The position numbers and the translations under genes are program-made. Shown one piece after another: positions 34,291 to 43,789 of a DNA stretch of 64,000 nt; position 1 is the first letter of the stretch; the number at the start of each line of letters is the position of its first letter. Location: assembly GCA_015056145.1 (NCBI GenBank), contig SVGY01000005.1, forward strand, positions 1-64,000. Direction: 5' to 3'. The notes beneath the pieces were generated by a model. That model did not search any database and was not told the DNA's origin. It worked only from the letters and a program-made list of their open reading frames with translations. This DNA is from Clostridiales bacterium. Its GTDB lineage: Bacteria; Bacillota; Clostridia; Christensenellales; Aristaeellaceae.

Positions 34291-35124
34291 TTACAGCGCT
34301 GCGAGGGCCGCCCGTACATTGGCCGCAGAGCGGGTCATGAACTCCAGCTGATCCGCCGCCCCGAAATGCTCCAGGGAAAATGCGCCTTCGTAGCCGATGG
34401 TCTTCAGTTCCTTCAGAAGGCCTGCGATGCCGATGTAGCCATCGCACACCGGCACAGGGTACATCCGCTGGCCGGTCACATCGTTCACCCAGTTGCTGTC
34501 GTCGGCGTTGGCATATGCGCTGTCCCGGGTGCGGTCCTTCAGGTGGACGTGAACAATGCGGTCCTTCAGCAAATGGAAGGCTTCCTGTGCCGATTCGTTG
34601 GAGTAGGCAAAGTTGCCCGTATCATAGGAGAAACCAAGCCCCGGCACGCTGTCGAAAAACTGCCTGAGCCCGCCCATGGTGGAGCAGGGAGAATCCACAT
34701 GATCGTAGTCTTCCAGGGTAACGGTGATGCCGTACTCCCGGGCAGCCTCGCACATATGGCAAAGCTGCTCATTCATGCGGCTGCGCATGGCTGCCGCATC
34801 ATCCCCCGGGTGGATAAAACCGGGGATGCACAGCACCTTCTTTGTGCCGTACACCGAGACCAGGTCAAAGAATTCGAGGTATTCCTTCTCTGTTTCCCTC
34901 AGTTCTCTGCGGCCCATATCAAAGGTGCGGTAGACGGAATCCGCCTTCAGGCCGCATCCGTCAAAGAGGGCGGCTTTTTTCTTTGCGTTTGTCAGACGGA
35001 GCCAGTCGCATTCCAGGCCGTCGTATCCGGCCTTTTTTGCGTGAAGCAGTACCGCTTCTTCCGTCATGCCCTTCTGGGCGCAGGCTTCCATAACATGTTC
35101 GTGAAAAATATTCAGTTGATGCAT
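34291..35124 (-). CDS. Sugar phosphate isomerase/epimerase-like TIM barrel protein
   Basis: 277 residues, AP-endonuclease-2/xylose-isomerase-like TIM barrel (PF01261). Metal-binding pattern is visible: Glu in VTLEDYDH, Asp/His in FSYDTGNF and VHVHLKDR, and the final Glu in GAFSLEHFG. Members isomerise or epimerise sugars or act on inositols; substrate unknown. AGGAGG precedes the ATG. First gene of a two-gene operon with the ThuA-like gene. Confidence 0.87.
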   Translation of the reverse strand: MHQLNIFHEHVMEACAQKGMTEEAVLLHAKKAGYDGLECDWLRLTNAKKKAALFDGCGLKADSVYRTFDMGRRELRETEKEYLEFFDLVSVYGTKKVLCIPGFIHPGDDAAAMRSRMNEQLCHMCEAAREYGITVTLEDYDHVDSPCSTMGGLRQFFDSVPGLGFSYDTGNFAYSNESAQEAFHLLKDRIVHVHLKDRTRDSAYANADDSNWVNDVTGQRMYPVPVCDGYIGIAGLLKELKTIGYEGAFSLEHFGAADQLEFMTRSAANVRAALAAL

Positions 35125-35146
35125 TTATATCCCTCCTGTTATCCCC

Positions 35147-35175
35147 ACTATACCATATTTTCTGCCGGGAGAAAA
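35147..35175 (-). promoter_or_regulatory. Promoter of the isomerase-ThuA operon
   Basis: Minus strand TATAGT (35147-35152) with a weak TTTTCT 17 bp upstream (35170-35175). Confidence 0.45.
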
Positions 35176-35189
35176 GCCTCTTTGCGCCC

Positions 35190-35219
35190 TTGCCAGAATG
35201 CCTCCAAATGGGGTATACT
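35190..35219 (+). promoter_or_regulatory. Promoter of recJ
   Basis: TTGCCA (35190-35195), 18-bp spacer, TATACT (35214-35219). Leader of about 90 bases to the recJ start. Confidence 0.6.
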
Positions 35220-35316
35220 GATTCGGAATCCTTTTTCTGTTCACGAGGCCTGCCTCCGAAAAAGTTCCACAACCCGCCTTTACCCCTTTCCAGCATGATC
35301 AAGGGAGGTTTTTTTC

Positions 35317-37692
35317 TTGCTGCGATTTCTCCCAAGGGATACATCCACCATGCCGCCGGAGGCTGCCGCCCGGCTATCGCCCTACGGGGGCGTAGTGGCG
35401 CAGCTGCTTTATTCCCGGGGCATTACCACAAAAGAGGAAGCGGATCGATTTCTTCACCCTTCTCCAGAGGGCTTCCATGATCCGCTTATGATGCAGGGCA
35501 TGGACAAGGCTATCGAAATGATCCGCCATGCCCGGGAGGAAAACTGGCCCGTGGTGGTGTACGGCGATTACGATGTGGACGGCATCTGCGCCGCCTCCCT
35601 GATGACGCTGGCCCTTCGTCAGTATGGCATTCCCGCCGACCATCACACCCCCCTCCGGGAGGAGGGATACGGCCTGAACTGCGCCGCAGTGAGGAAGCTT
35701 TCCGAAAAATACAGGCTGCTGATCACCGTTGACCTGGGCATTACCAACCACGAAGAAGTGCTTCTGGCTCAAAGCCTTGGCATGCAGGTGCTGGTGACGG
35801 ATCACCACGGCCTGGCCCTCACAGACAGCCCTGCCGACGTGGCCCTGAACCCCCTGCTGGGGGATTATCCCTTCCGGCGACTCTGCGGCGCAGGGGTTGC
35901 GCTGAAGGTGGCCCAGGCCCTGCTTGGCATGGAAGAAAGCATGCAATATCTCGACCTTGCGGCCCTTGCCACCGTGGCTGACATCGTACCCCTTACCGAT
36001 GAAAACCGCATCATCGTTTCTCTGGGCTTGCCCCTCATCGAAAAGGCGGAGCGTCCCGGCATCAAGGCTTTGCTGGAGGCTGCCGGCTGCCCCTCGCCCA
36101 TCACCTCTGATACGCTGGGCTTCCAGCTGGGCCCGAGGCTCAATGCCGCTGGCCGTCTGGATGATGCCGGCAAGGGTGTCCGGCTGATGATGACCGCATC
36201 CGCTTCCGAGGCCGAAGCCCTGGCATCGGAGCTGGACCGCCTCAACGACGAGCGCAAGACCGCCGAAGCACGCCTTGTGCAGGCCGCACAGGAAGCGGCC
36301 CTTGAGCACGATTTTCTGAAGGAACCCGCCCTGATCGTTGCCGGGGACAACTGGCATGTGGGTGTCATCGGCCTGGCGGCAGGGCGGCTATGTAATCAGT
36401 ACCACTGCCCGGTGTGCGTTCTGAGCCGTTCCGAAGGCAAGCTTCACGGCAGCCTGCGCAGTGTACCCGGCATCCACATACAGAAATGCCTGCAAAAGCT
36501 GGACGATATCCTACTGCGCTACGGTGGCCATGAGCAGGCCGCCGGCGTGACCCTCAGCGCAGAAAATGAGGCGGAATTCAACCGCCGCCTGCAAGCGGAA
36601 GTACGCAAGGCAGATCCCGCCGCCTTCATCCCCTCCCAGGTGTACGATGCGGAGGTTTCCCTCCGGGACATGAATACAGAGCTGTATCACCAGCTGAATC
36701 AGCTGGCGCCCTTCGGCTGTGATAACCCCACCCCCCTGTTCTTCCTGCGCAATGCTGCCGTGGATGAGCGGCGTGCTGTGGGTACAAACGGCGCTCACCT
36801 GAAGCTGACCCTTCGCCAGGAGGACAGGATCATGGGCGGCATCGGTTTTTCCCTTGGCCAGCATGCTTCCACCATGCCAGATCGTATCGATGCCGTGTTC
36901 ACCCTCGGGCAGAACACCTTCCGGGGCGTTACCAGCCTGCAGGCGGAAGTGAAGGCCCTCAAGCCGGTACAGGATGCCCTGATTCAAAGCTTTCACCAGC
37001 CCGACGGGGAAAAGCAGCTGTCTTCTCTTTGTACCTCTCTGGAAATCCAGCTGGATATGGCAGGAAAAACGGAACGGGAGGGCGAATTATCAATAAGTTG
37101 CGTACAGCATTTCGATGATTTCCGCAGAGCTCTGACGGAGCTGGACCGGGGCGTGCTGGCTGTGAGCCGCACCAATGCCTCCGCAAAACATGCGCTGGCG
37201 GCGGCTCACCTGGACATTGCCAAAGCCGCACCCTCCGACCCCCGCAGCTTCCACACTTTGCTCACCGAACCACAGCTTCCGCTGATCGCCGGTCACTGGA
37301 CACAGGTCTGGCTGCTGGATGGCGAGCTGTTCCCCGGCGAAAAAGCCCAGTGGCAAAAGCAGCTGCCGGAAGCAGAAATCCACATTCTGCCCGCAAGCAA
37401 TGCCCTGCGCAATCTGGCATCGGCCCTTGATCCGGGCGACGAGGCCTGCCGCAGGCTTTACCGGGCGCTGCGCCACCAACGCTGCTTTACCATAGAGGAA
37501 GCCGCAAATCATGCAGAATTGCCCCTTTCCGCCACCCGGGCCGCACTGGTGGCGCTCCGGCAGCTGGAACTGCTTTCCTTTACGGAAAACCCCTTCCTGT
37601 ATACCCTGCCGGAAGCACGGCCCTGCAATCTTTCTGACAGCCCCATGCTTCATGCCCTGCGCAGCCTTGCCTGCCCCAAGGGCCAACCCTGA
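35317..37692 (+). CDS. recJ: Single-stranded-DNA exonuclease RecJ
   Basis: 791 residues. DHH phosphoesterase motifs: YGDYDVDGICAASL, ITVDLGITNHEE, TDHHGLAL; DHHA1 domain with YGGHEQAAGVTL; and an OB-fold (QLAPFGCDNPTPLF). The last 220 residues extend beyond the core, as in many Bacillota RecJ proteins. It degrades single strands 5' to 3' in recombination and mismatch repair. The start is TTG at 35317 with AGGGAGG upstream. trpS follows 41 bases later. Confidence 0.95.
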   Translation: MLRFLPRDTSTMPPEAAARLSPYGGVVAQLLYSRGITTKEEADRFLHPSPEGFHDPLMMQGMDKAIEMIRHAREENWPVVVYGDYDVDGICAASLMTLALRQYGIPADHHTPLREEGYGLNCAAVRKLSEKYRLLITVDLGITNHEEVLLAQSLGMQVLVTDHHGLALTDSPADVALNPLLGDYPFRRLCGAGVALKVAQALLGMEESMQYLDLAALATVADIVPLTDENRIIVSLGLPLIEKAERPGIKALLEAAGCPSPITSDTLGFQLGPRLNAAGRLDDAGKGVRLMMTASASEAEALASELDRLNDERKTAEARLVQAAQEAALEHDFLKEPALIVAGDNWHVGVIGLAAGRLCNQYHCPVCVLSRSEGKLHGSLRSVPGIHIQKCLQKLDDILLRYGGHEQAAGVTLSAENEAEFNRRLQAEVRKADPAAFIPSQVYDAEVSLRDMNTELYHQLNQLAPFGCDNPTPLFFLRNAAVDERRAVGTNGAHLKLTLRQEDRIMGGIGFSLGQHASTMPDRIDAVFTLGQNTFRGVTSLQAEVKALKPVQDALIQSFHQPDGEKQLSSLCTSLEIQLDMAGKTEREGELSISCVQHFDDFRRALTELDRGVLAVSRTNASAKHALAAAHLDIAKAAPSDPRSFHTLLTEPQLPLIAGHWTQVWLLDGELFPGEKAQWQKQLPEAEIHILPASNALRNLASALDPGDEACRRLYRALRHQRCFTIEEAANHAELPLSATRAALVALRQLELLSFTENPFLYTLPEARPCNLSDSPMLHALRSLACPKGQP

Positions 37693-37733
37693 CACCGAAT
37701 CAATAAGCGCACGCTTTTTAGGAGGAATTACCC

Positions 37734-38750
37734 ATGGAGAACCAAGTTCAGCAGAAAAAGACCATTTTTTCCGGCATTCAGCCCTCCGGCACCCTGACCA
37801 TCGGCAACTACATCGGTGCCCTGCGCAACTTTGCCCTTTTGCAGGATGACTACAACTGCATCTACTGCGTGGTGGACATGCACGCCATCACCGTCCGTCA
37901 GGATGCAGCCCAGCTGCGCAAGCGTTGCCTGGAAGTGGCTGCCACCTACATGGCCTGCGGCCTGGATCCCAAGAAGAACATCATCTACTGCCAGAGCCAC
38001 GTCAGCGGCCATGCGGAGCTGAGCTGGATCCTCAACTGCTTCACCTACATGGGCGAATTGCAGCGCATGACCCAGTACAAGGACAAGGCCGCCAAGCACG
38101 CAGACAACATCAACGCCGGCCTGTTCACCTATCCGGTGCTGATGGCTGCGGATATCCTGCTCTACCAGGCAGATCTCGTGCCCATCGGCGCTGACCAGAA
38201 ACAGCATCTGGAGCTGACCCGTGATATCGCCCAGCGGTTCAACGGCGTATACGGCGATGTATTCACCGTGCCGGAAGGCTACTTCGGCAAGATCGGCAGC
38301 CGCATCATGAGCCTGCAGGAGCCCACCCGCAAGATGAGCAAATCTGACCCCGACGACTGCTACATCGCCATTCTGGATCCCGAAGACGCCATCCGCCGCA
38401 AGATCAAACGTGCCGTTACCGACAGCGACGGCGAGATCCGCTTCGACCCGGAAAACAAGCCCGGCGTCAGCAACCTGCTTTCCATCATCGCAGCCATGAG
38501 CAATTCCTCTATTGAGGAAACCGTATCCAAGCTGCAGGGCCAGGGCTACGGCAGCCTGAAGAACTACTGCACCGAAGTGGTGCTGGATACCCTGCGCCCC
38601 ATCCAGGCTGAACACGCCAAGCTGATGGCAGACAAGGCCTACCTCCAGTCCGTGCTGATGGAGAACGCCGAGCGTGCCAACGCCATCGCCACCCGCACCC
38701 TGCGCAAGGTTCAGAAGAAGATCGGCTTTGCAGAACGTATCAAGAAGTGA
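37734..38750 (+). CDS. trpS: Tryptophanyl-tRNA synthetase
   Basis: 338 residues, class Ic synthetase. The ATP motif is PSGTLTIGNYIGAL and the KMSKS loop is RKMSKSDPDD near residue 200. It charges tRNA-Trp. AGGAGG precedes the ATG. The gap to recJ is too short for a T-box, so it is probably co-transcribed with recJ; this is worth noting since trpS in many Bacillota is T-box controlled. Confidence 0.96.
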   Translation: MENQVQQKKTIFSGIQPSGTLTIGNYIGALRNFALLQDDYNCIYCVVDMHAITVRQDAAQLRKRCLEVAATYMACGLDPKKNIIYCQSHVSGHAELSWILNCFTYMGELQRMTQYKDKAAKHADNINAGLFTYPVLMAADILLYQADLVPIGADQKQHLELTRDIAQRFNGVYGDVFTVPEGYFGKIGSRIMSLQEPTRKMSKSDPDDCYIAILDPEDAIRRKIKRAVTDSDGEIRFDPENKPGVSNLLSIIAAMSNSSIEETVSKLQGQGYGSLKNYCTEVVLDTLRPIQAEHAKLMADKAYLQSVLMENAERANAIATRTLRKVQKKIGFAERIKK

Positions 38751-38759
38751 GGAATTACC

Positions 38760-40166
38760 ATGGATAACCGTTATGACATTATCATTATTGGCGCAGGCCC
38801 GGCAGGTATTTTCACTGCCCTGGAATACGCCGAAAAGAAGCCCGGCGGCAAGGCCCTCATCATCGATACCGGTCGTGCCATTTCCCACCGCACCTGCCCT
38901 GCCCGCATCAACGGCCAGTGCGTGCACTGCGATCCCTGCGCCATCGTCCACGGCTGGGCCGGTGCAGGCGCATTCTCCGACGGAAAGCTGAGCCTCAGTG
39001 ACGAGGTAGGCGGACACGTCAGCGATTATATCGGCCACAAGAGGGCCATGGAGTACATCAAAAAGGCGGACGACATGTACCTGCAGTTCGGCGCCAGCAA
39101 AACCGTTCACGGCCTTAACAACAGCCGTGTGGACGAGATCGCCTACCAGTGCAGCCGTCACAACATCCACCTTGTGCCCTGCCCCGTGCGCCATCTGGGC
39201 ACGGAAAACGCAGGCCCCGTACTGGGTGCCATGCATGATTATCTGGTCACCAAAACCAACACTACCTTCCTTGAGCTGACCAGCGCAGAGGACATTCTTT
39301 GCGAGGATGGCCATGTGGTGGGCGTGCGCATCCGCCAGCGTGGCCAGGAGCCGCAGGTGGTCTATGCGGACAATGTGGTGGCAGCCCCCGGACGTGGCGG
39401 CGCCCACTGGCTCACCGAATGCGTAGGCAAGCTGGGACTGCGCACCCAGAACAACGAAGTGGATATCGGTGTGCGTGTGGAGGTTCCCAACTCCATCATG
39501 GATCACCTGACCCGCGACCTTTACGAGGCAAAACTGGTTTACTACAGCGACACCTACGAAAACAAGGTTCGCACCTTCTGCATGAATCCCGGCGGCGAAG
39601 TAAGCCAGGAGCACTACGAGGGCGGCATTGCCGTGGTAAACGGCCACAGCTATGAGGATCCGGCCAAGCGCACCGGCAACACCAACTTTGCCATGCTGGT
39701 ATCCACCCACTTTACCGAGCCTTTCAACCAGCCCATCGAATACGGCCGCTACATTGCCAAGCTGGGTAACATGCTCACCGGCGGGCCCATCATGGTGCAG
39801 CGTCTGGGCGACCTGCTCAAGGGCCGCCGCACCGACGCATCCCGCCTTGCAAAGAGCACCACCATTCCCACCCTTTCCACTGCCGTGCCCGGCGACCTCA
39901 GCTTCGTGCTGCCTGCCCGGCACCTGACCAGTATCGTGGAAGCCCTGAAGGCCTTCGACAACGTCGCTCCCGGCCTCTACAGCCAGAATACCCTCCTCTA
40001 CGGTGTGGAAGTCAAGTTCTACTCCAGCAAGGTGCTGGTAAACAGCAATTTTGAAACCGCTATCAAGGGCCTGTTCTGCATCGGCGACGGCGCAGGCATT
40101 ACCCGTGGCCTCATGCAGGCCGGCGTCACCGGCATGGTGGTGGCCGACGAGGTGGCAAGCAGATAA
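38760..40166 (+). CDS. FAD-dependent dehydrogenase of unknown substrate
   Basis: 468 residues. The N-terminal Rossmann motif IIIIGAGPAGIFTALEYAE binds FAD; a cysteine-rich stretch follows (CPARINGQCVHCDPCAIVHG, residues about 45-64) with GWAGAGAFSDGKL; the C-terminal FAD motif GLFCIGDGAGITRGLMQAG closes the fold. This matches a widespread uncharacterised COG2509 group. Nine bases after trpS, same direction. The CxxC-type cysteines could be redox-active or bind a cluster; no function can be claimed. Confidence 0.85.
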   Translation: MDNRYDIIIIGAGPAGIFTALEYAEKKPGGKALIIDTGRAISHRTCPARINGQCVHCDPCAIVHGWAGAGAFSDGKLSLSDEVGGHVSDYIGHKRAMEYIKKADDMYLQFGASKTVHGLNNSRVDEIAYQCSRHNIHLVPCPVRHLGTENAGPVLGAMHDYLVTKTNTTFLELTSAEDILCEDGHVVGVRIRQRGQEPQVVYADNVVAAPGRGGAHWLTECVGKLGLRTQNNEVDIGVRVEVPNSIMDHLTRDLYEAKLVYYSDTYENKVRTFCMNPGGEVSQEHYEGGIAVVNGHSYEDPAKRTGNTNFAMLVSTHFTEPFNQPIEYGRYIAKLGNMLTGGPIMVQRLGDLLKGRRTDASRLAKSTTIPTLSTAVPGDLSFVLPARHLTSIVEALKAFDNVAPGLYSQNTLLYGVEVKFYSSKVLVNSNFETAIKGLFCIGDGAGITRGLMQAGVTGMVVADEVASR

Positions 40167-40194
40167 TTGGGTTTTGAGGGTGTTGGCGGTGTTG

Positions 40195-41000
40195 GCGGGA
40201 GAAGGCTTTTCCCCGGGAAAAGCCCCCTCCCGCACCCTCCCGAAAAGCGTATATTTGGGAAGAATGTTTTGTTTGGACATGGGGCTGCCGCTTTGCGGCG
40301 GTCTCTTTTTTCGGGCTGATACAACGCCAATGCGGTCTTCTTTTGCTTCTTTTCTTCTGACACAGAAGAAAAGAAGGCCCCCGGCAGGAAAAACGGCGGA
40401 TTGGCGGTGTTGGCGGGAGAAGGCTTTTCCCCGGGAAAAGCCCCCTCCCGCACCCTCCCGAAAAGCGTATATTGGGAAGAATGTTTTGTTTGGACATGGG
40501 ACTGCCGCTTTGCGGCGGTCTCTTTTTGCAGGCTGATACAATGTCAATGCGGTCTTCTTTTGCTTCTTTTCTTCTGACACAGAAGAAAAGAAGGCCCCCG
40601 GCAGGAAAAACGGCGGATTGGCAGTGTTAGCGGGAGAAGGCTTTTCCCCGGGAAAAGCCCCCTCCCGCACCCTCCCGAAAAGCGTATATTTGGGAAGAAT
40701 GTTTTGTTTGGACATGGGACTGCCGCTTTGCGGCGGTCTCTTTTTTCGGGCTGACACAACGCCAATGCGGTCTTCTTTTGCTTCTTTTCTTCTGACACAG
40801 AAGAAAAGAAGGCCCCCGGCAGGGAAAACGGCAGATTGGCGGTGTTGGCGGGAAAAGCCCCCTCCCGAAAAGCGTATATTGGGAAGAATATTTTGTTTGG
40901 ACATGGGACTGCTGCTTTGCGGCGGTCTCTTTTTTCGGGCTGATACAATGCCAATGCGGTCTTCTTTTGCTTCTTTTCTTCTGACACAGAAGAAAAGAAG
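40195..41000. repeat. Composite intergenic repeat, locus 4 (four tandem A-B-C units)
   Basis: Fills the gap 40167-41045. Hairpin A copies start at 40195, 40413 and 40630 (39 bases each); the fourth is collapsed by deletion of its inner stem (about 40849-40867). Terminator-like module B follows each (unit 1 at 40283-40311). Palindrome C copies are 40346-40376, 40563-40593, 40781-40811 and 40970-41000, perfect 14-bp arms with spacer ACA. Spacings 217, 218 and 189. Near-identity between units suggests recent tandem duplication. Confidence 0.88.
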
Positions 41001-41051
41001 GCCCAGGAAGAAAAAGAATAGATAAATATTACAATTTGTTAACAGTTATGC

Positions 41052-41080
41052 TTGACATCCTTAATATGTTCTTTTACAAT
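41052..41080 (+). promoter_or_regulatory. Promoter of the peptidoglycan-binding protein gene
   Basis: Consensus TTGACA (41052-41057), 17-bp spacer, TACAAT (41075-41080). Confidence 0.8.
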
Positions 41081-41130
41081 ATTTGATGGAAAGCTTTGTA
41101 AGCTTGATATTTCCTTTGGAGGGTTTGGAA

Positions 41131-43728
41131 ATGACTCAGAATAAATTCAAGCTGCGGGGGATCGCCCTGATTTTGGCTGCATGCTTGCTGGCAAGCACCT
41201 TCAGCATTGCATTTGCCGCCTTCAAGAGCTATGAAACCGTATGCATGAGCAATGTAAACATGCGCAAACGGCCCAGCAGTTCCTCCACCATCATTGCCCG
41301 CATCAAGATGGGCGATACTCTGGTGGTTACCGGCAAGTCCGGTTCGTATTACGAAGTGGAATACGCCGGGCTGACGGGCTACGCCATGATCAAGTATGTG
41401 GACGGTACCGACTCCTCCAAGGATCCGGAACCCGATGGAACGCAGATTCGACCCGCCCCCATTTCCGTAACCTCCTATCCCTACGACACCATCACTCTGG
41501 GCTATGTGAAGCTGCGCAAGAAGGCAGGCCGTACTGCCGAAGCCATCCGCACGCTGCCCGAAGGTGCGCTGATCACCGTATACAAGCTGGAGGGCGACTT
41601 TGCCTATGTGGAGCATGAAGGCAAAAAGGGCTATGTATATGCCCCCTATGTGAACCTTGCCAACATCCCCACCACCTCTCCCACCCCAGCCCCCACTGTA
41701 AAACCCGGCGCCGAGATCTACACGCCCGTCAAGAAGGGCGACAGCGGCGACACCGTCAGAGCCCTCCAGGAAGTACTCATCGAGCTTGGTTACCTTGAAA
41801 AGGGCCAGGCGGACGGCAAGTTCGGCGCCCAGACCGAAACCGCCCTGAAGCTTCTGCAGAAGCGCAACGGGCTCAAGCAGACCGGAGAGGCAGATCAGGA
41901 GCTGCAATTGCTGCTTTACGAGGGCACCCCCAAGGACGTGAAAGGCTACCGCCAGTACGTCCGTACGCTGCCCCCCATCGCAGGCACCCCCATCAAGCTG
42001 AACAACAAGGGCGATGCAGTGCTCAAGGCACAGAACCGGCTCAAGGAACTGGGTTACTTTACCGAAGTTCCCGACGGTATCTGCAGCAAGGATACGGTTT
42101 CCGCCATCACTGCCTTTGAAAGAAACAATCAGCTGGTGGAAGACGGCGTGCTGTCTGCCACCGATCAGAACCTGCTTTACAGCGCATGGGCGCTGGATGC
42201 CTCCGTTGTAACCACGCCCACCCCCACCCCCGTGCCGGAAATGCCCAAGGACACCGTCCGGGCAGGCGACAAAACCAACGATGCCAAGCTGGTACAGCAG
42301 CGCCTCAAGGAGCTGGGCTATTACACCGGCAAAGTGAGCGGCACCTTTAACACCGCCAGCGTGGATGCCCTGAAAAAATTCCAGCAGATGAACGGCCTGG
42401 AAGTTGACGGCGTATGCGGTATTCAGACCCGTGCCGTGCTCTTTGCTCCCCATCCTGTATATGCCGTGCCCACCGCTGCCCCGGTACAGCCCGCTGTGAC
42501 TCCCTTGCCCAGCTACGCACCCATCACCCAGGAGAACTGCGTTACCATCAAGGCCGGCAGCCAGGGCCCCGACGTAATCCGCCTGCAGGTACGCCTGCAG
42601 CAGCTGGGCTACTACACTTCCCGTCAGGATGGCATTTACCTTTCCGATGACATCACCGCTGTGCGTGCCTTCCAGAAGGCCAACGGCCTGGTTGTGGACG
42701 GCAAGGCCGGCTTCAAGACCCAGACCGCCCTTTACAGCGACAGCGCCATCTCCGCTACCAGCGCTGAATCCTCCACCGCATCCTCCTCCACCACCCCTGT
42801 GCTGCGTGTGGGAAGCACCGGTACCGCCGTAGTGGATCTGCAAAACCAGCTGATCAAGCTGGGCTACCTCAGCGATGTGGCCGACGGCAAGTTCGGCACC
42901 AAGACCCGGGCCGCCGTGATCGCCTTCCAGAAGGCCAACAATCTCAGCCCTGACGGCGTTGCCGGTGCAAAGACCATGGCCAAGCTGAACAGCTCTGACG
43001 CAGAGGATAACAAGGTTCCCTATGTGACCCTGCGCATGGGCTCCACCCACGAGGCAGTAAAGGATCTGCAAAACCGGCTGATCGCCCTGGGCTACCTCAA
43101 GGGCAAGGCTGACGGCATCTTCGGCACCAAGACCAGCCTTGCGCTGATCGCTTTCCAGAAGGCCAACAACCTCAGCCCCGACGGTGTCATGGGCCGGCTC
43201 ACCACCAAGGCCCTCAACAAAACCGATGCTGTATCCGCTGGCGGAACCGCCGGCCAGACTACCACGCCTGCCGCCCCCAGCGTAACCACCGTAAGCGCCG
43301 CCAACGTGCGCTACGCCAACTGGTACAGCGAGGTGCGTGCCAAGGCCCGCAAGTATCCCAACGTAACGGTGTACGATTTCACTACCGGTATTTCCTACCG
43401 GCTGAACATCTTCTCCAACGGTGCCCATGCGGATGCCGAGCCCATCACCGCCGAGGATACCGCCAAGATGAACCAGGCCTTCGGCAAGACCACCTGGAAC
43501 CCCAAGGCGGTCTGGATCATCTTCAGCGATGGAACCATCTACATGGCTTCCACCCACAACACGCCCCACGATACCTACCACATCCGGGATAACAATTTCA
43601 ACGGCCACGTCTGCATCCACTTCCCCCGCACGGAATCGCAGGTCACGGCCATCGGCCCCTACGCCACCTCCCACCAGAAGGCCATCGACCTTGGCTGGGA
43701 AGCCACTCAGAAGCGGGCCGGCAAATAA
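41131..43728 (+). CDS. Secreted SH3 and peptidoglycan-binding-repeat protein
   Basis: 865 residues. Signal peptide (about 1-30, ...STFSIAFAA), two bacterial SH3 domains (about 32-90 and 118-182), then six peptidoglycan_binding_1 repeats, each with L-x-x-LGY and FQ-x-x-N-x-L-x-x-DG-x-x-G; linkers are Pro/Thr-rich. Repeats 5 and 6 are nearly alike in DNA too. The last 130 residues form a separate domain containing NGHVCIHF, reminiscent of a YkuD-type L,D-transpeptidase catalytic turn (HGC) but not matching it fully, so a transpeptidase or hydrolase role is a guess. GGAGGG sets the ATG at 41131 over an in-frame ATG at 41083. Likely works in cell-wall turnover. Confidence 0.9.
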   Translation: MTQNKFKLRGIALILAACLLASTFSIAFAAFKSYETVCMSNVNMRKRPSSSSTIIARIKMGDTLVVTGKSGSYYEVEYAGLTGYAMIKYVDGTDSSKDPEPDGTQIRPAPISVTSYPYDTITLGYVKLRKKAGRTAEAIRTLPEGALITVYKLEGDFAYVEHEGKKGYVYAPYVNLANIPTTSPTPAPTVKPGAEIYTPVKKGDSGDTVRALQEVLIELGYLEKGQADGKFGAQTETALKLLQKRNGLKQTGEADQELQLLLYEGTPKDVKGYRQYVRTLPPIAGTPIKLNNKGDAVLKAQNRLKELGYFTEVPDGICSKDTVSAITAFERNNQLVEDGVLSATDQNLLYSAWALDASVVTTPTPTPVPEMPKDTVRAGDKTNDAKLVQQRLKELGYYTGKVSGTFNTASVDALKKFQQMNGLEVDGVCGIQTRAVLFAPHPVYAVPTAAPVQPAVTPLPSYAPITQENCVTIKAGSQGPDVIRLQVRLQQLGYYTSRQDGIYLSDDITAVRAFQKANGLVVDGKAGFKTQTALYSDSAISATSAESSTASSSTTPVLRVGSTGTAVVDLQNQLIKLGYLSDVADGKFGTKTRAAVIAFQKANNLSPDGVAGAKTMAKLNSSDAEDNKVPYVTLRMGSTHEAVKDLQNRLIALGYLKGKADGIFGTKTSLALIAFQKANNLSPDGVMGRLTTKALNKTDAVSAGGTAGQTTTPAAPSVTTVSAANVRYANWYSEVRAKARKYPNVTVYDFTTGISYRLNIFSNGAHADAEPITAEDTAKMNQAFGKTTWNPKAVWIIFSDGTIYMASTHNTPHDTYHIRDNNFNGHVCIHFPRTESQVTAIGPYATSHQKAIDLGWEATQKRAGK

Positions 43729-43743
43729 TCAGAGCAACCAAAA

Positions 43744-43783
43744 AGCCACGAGGCGATGAAAACCGCCCCGTGGCTGCTTTTTT
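43744..43783. terminator. Bidirectional terminator between convergent genes
   Basis: AGCCACGAGGCG (43744-43755) with CGCCCCGTGGCT (43764-43775), one mismatch; T run on the plus strand (43778-43783) and T run on the minus strand opposite 43739-43743. Confidence 0.9.
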
Positions 43784-43789
43784 GTTATG

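Noticed and set aside
37693-37733. T-box leader before trpS
   Set aside because: The gap to recJ is 41 bases, too short for a T-box, and no promoter was seen in it.
37728-40904. A 1,058-codon open frame on the minus strand
   Set aside because: It is antisense to trpS and the FAD-protein gene, runs on through the repeat units, has a His/Ala/Gly-rich composition and no ribosome site; it reflects few stop codons in GC-rich antisense frames.
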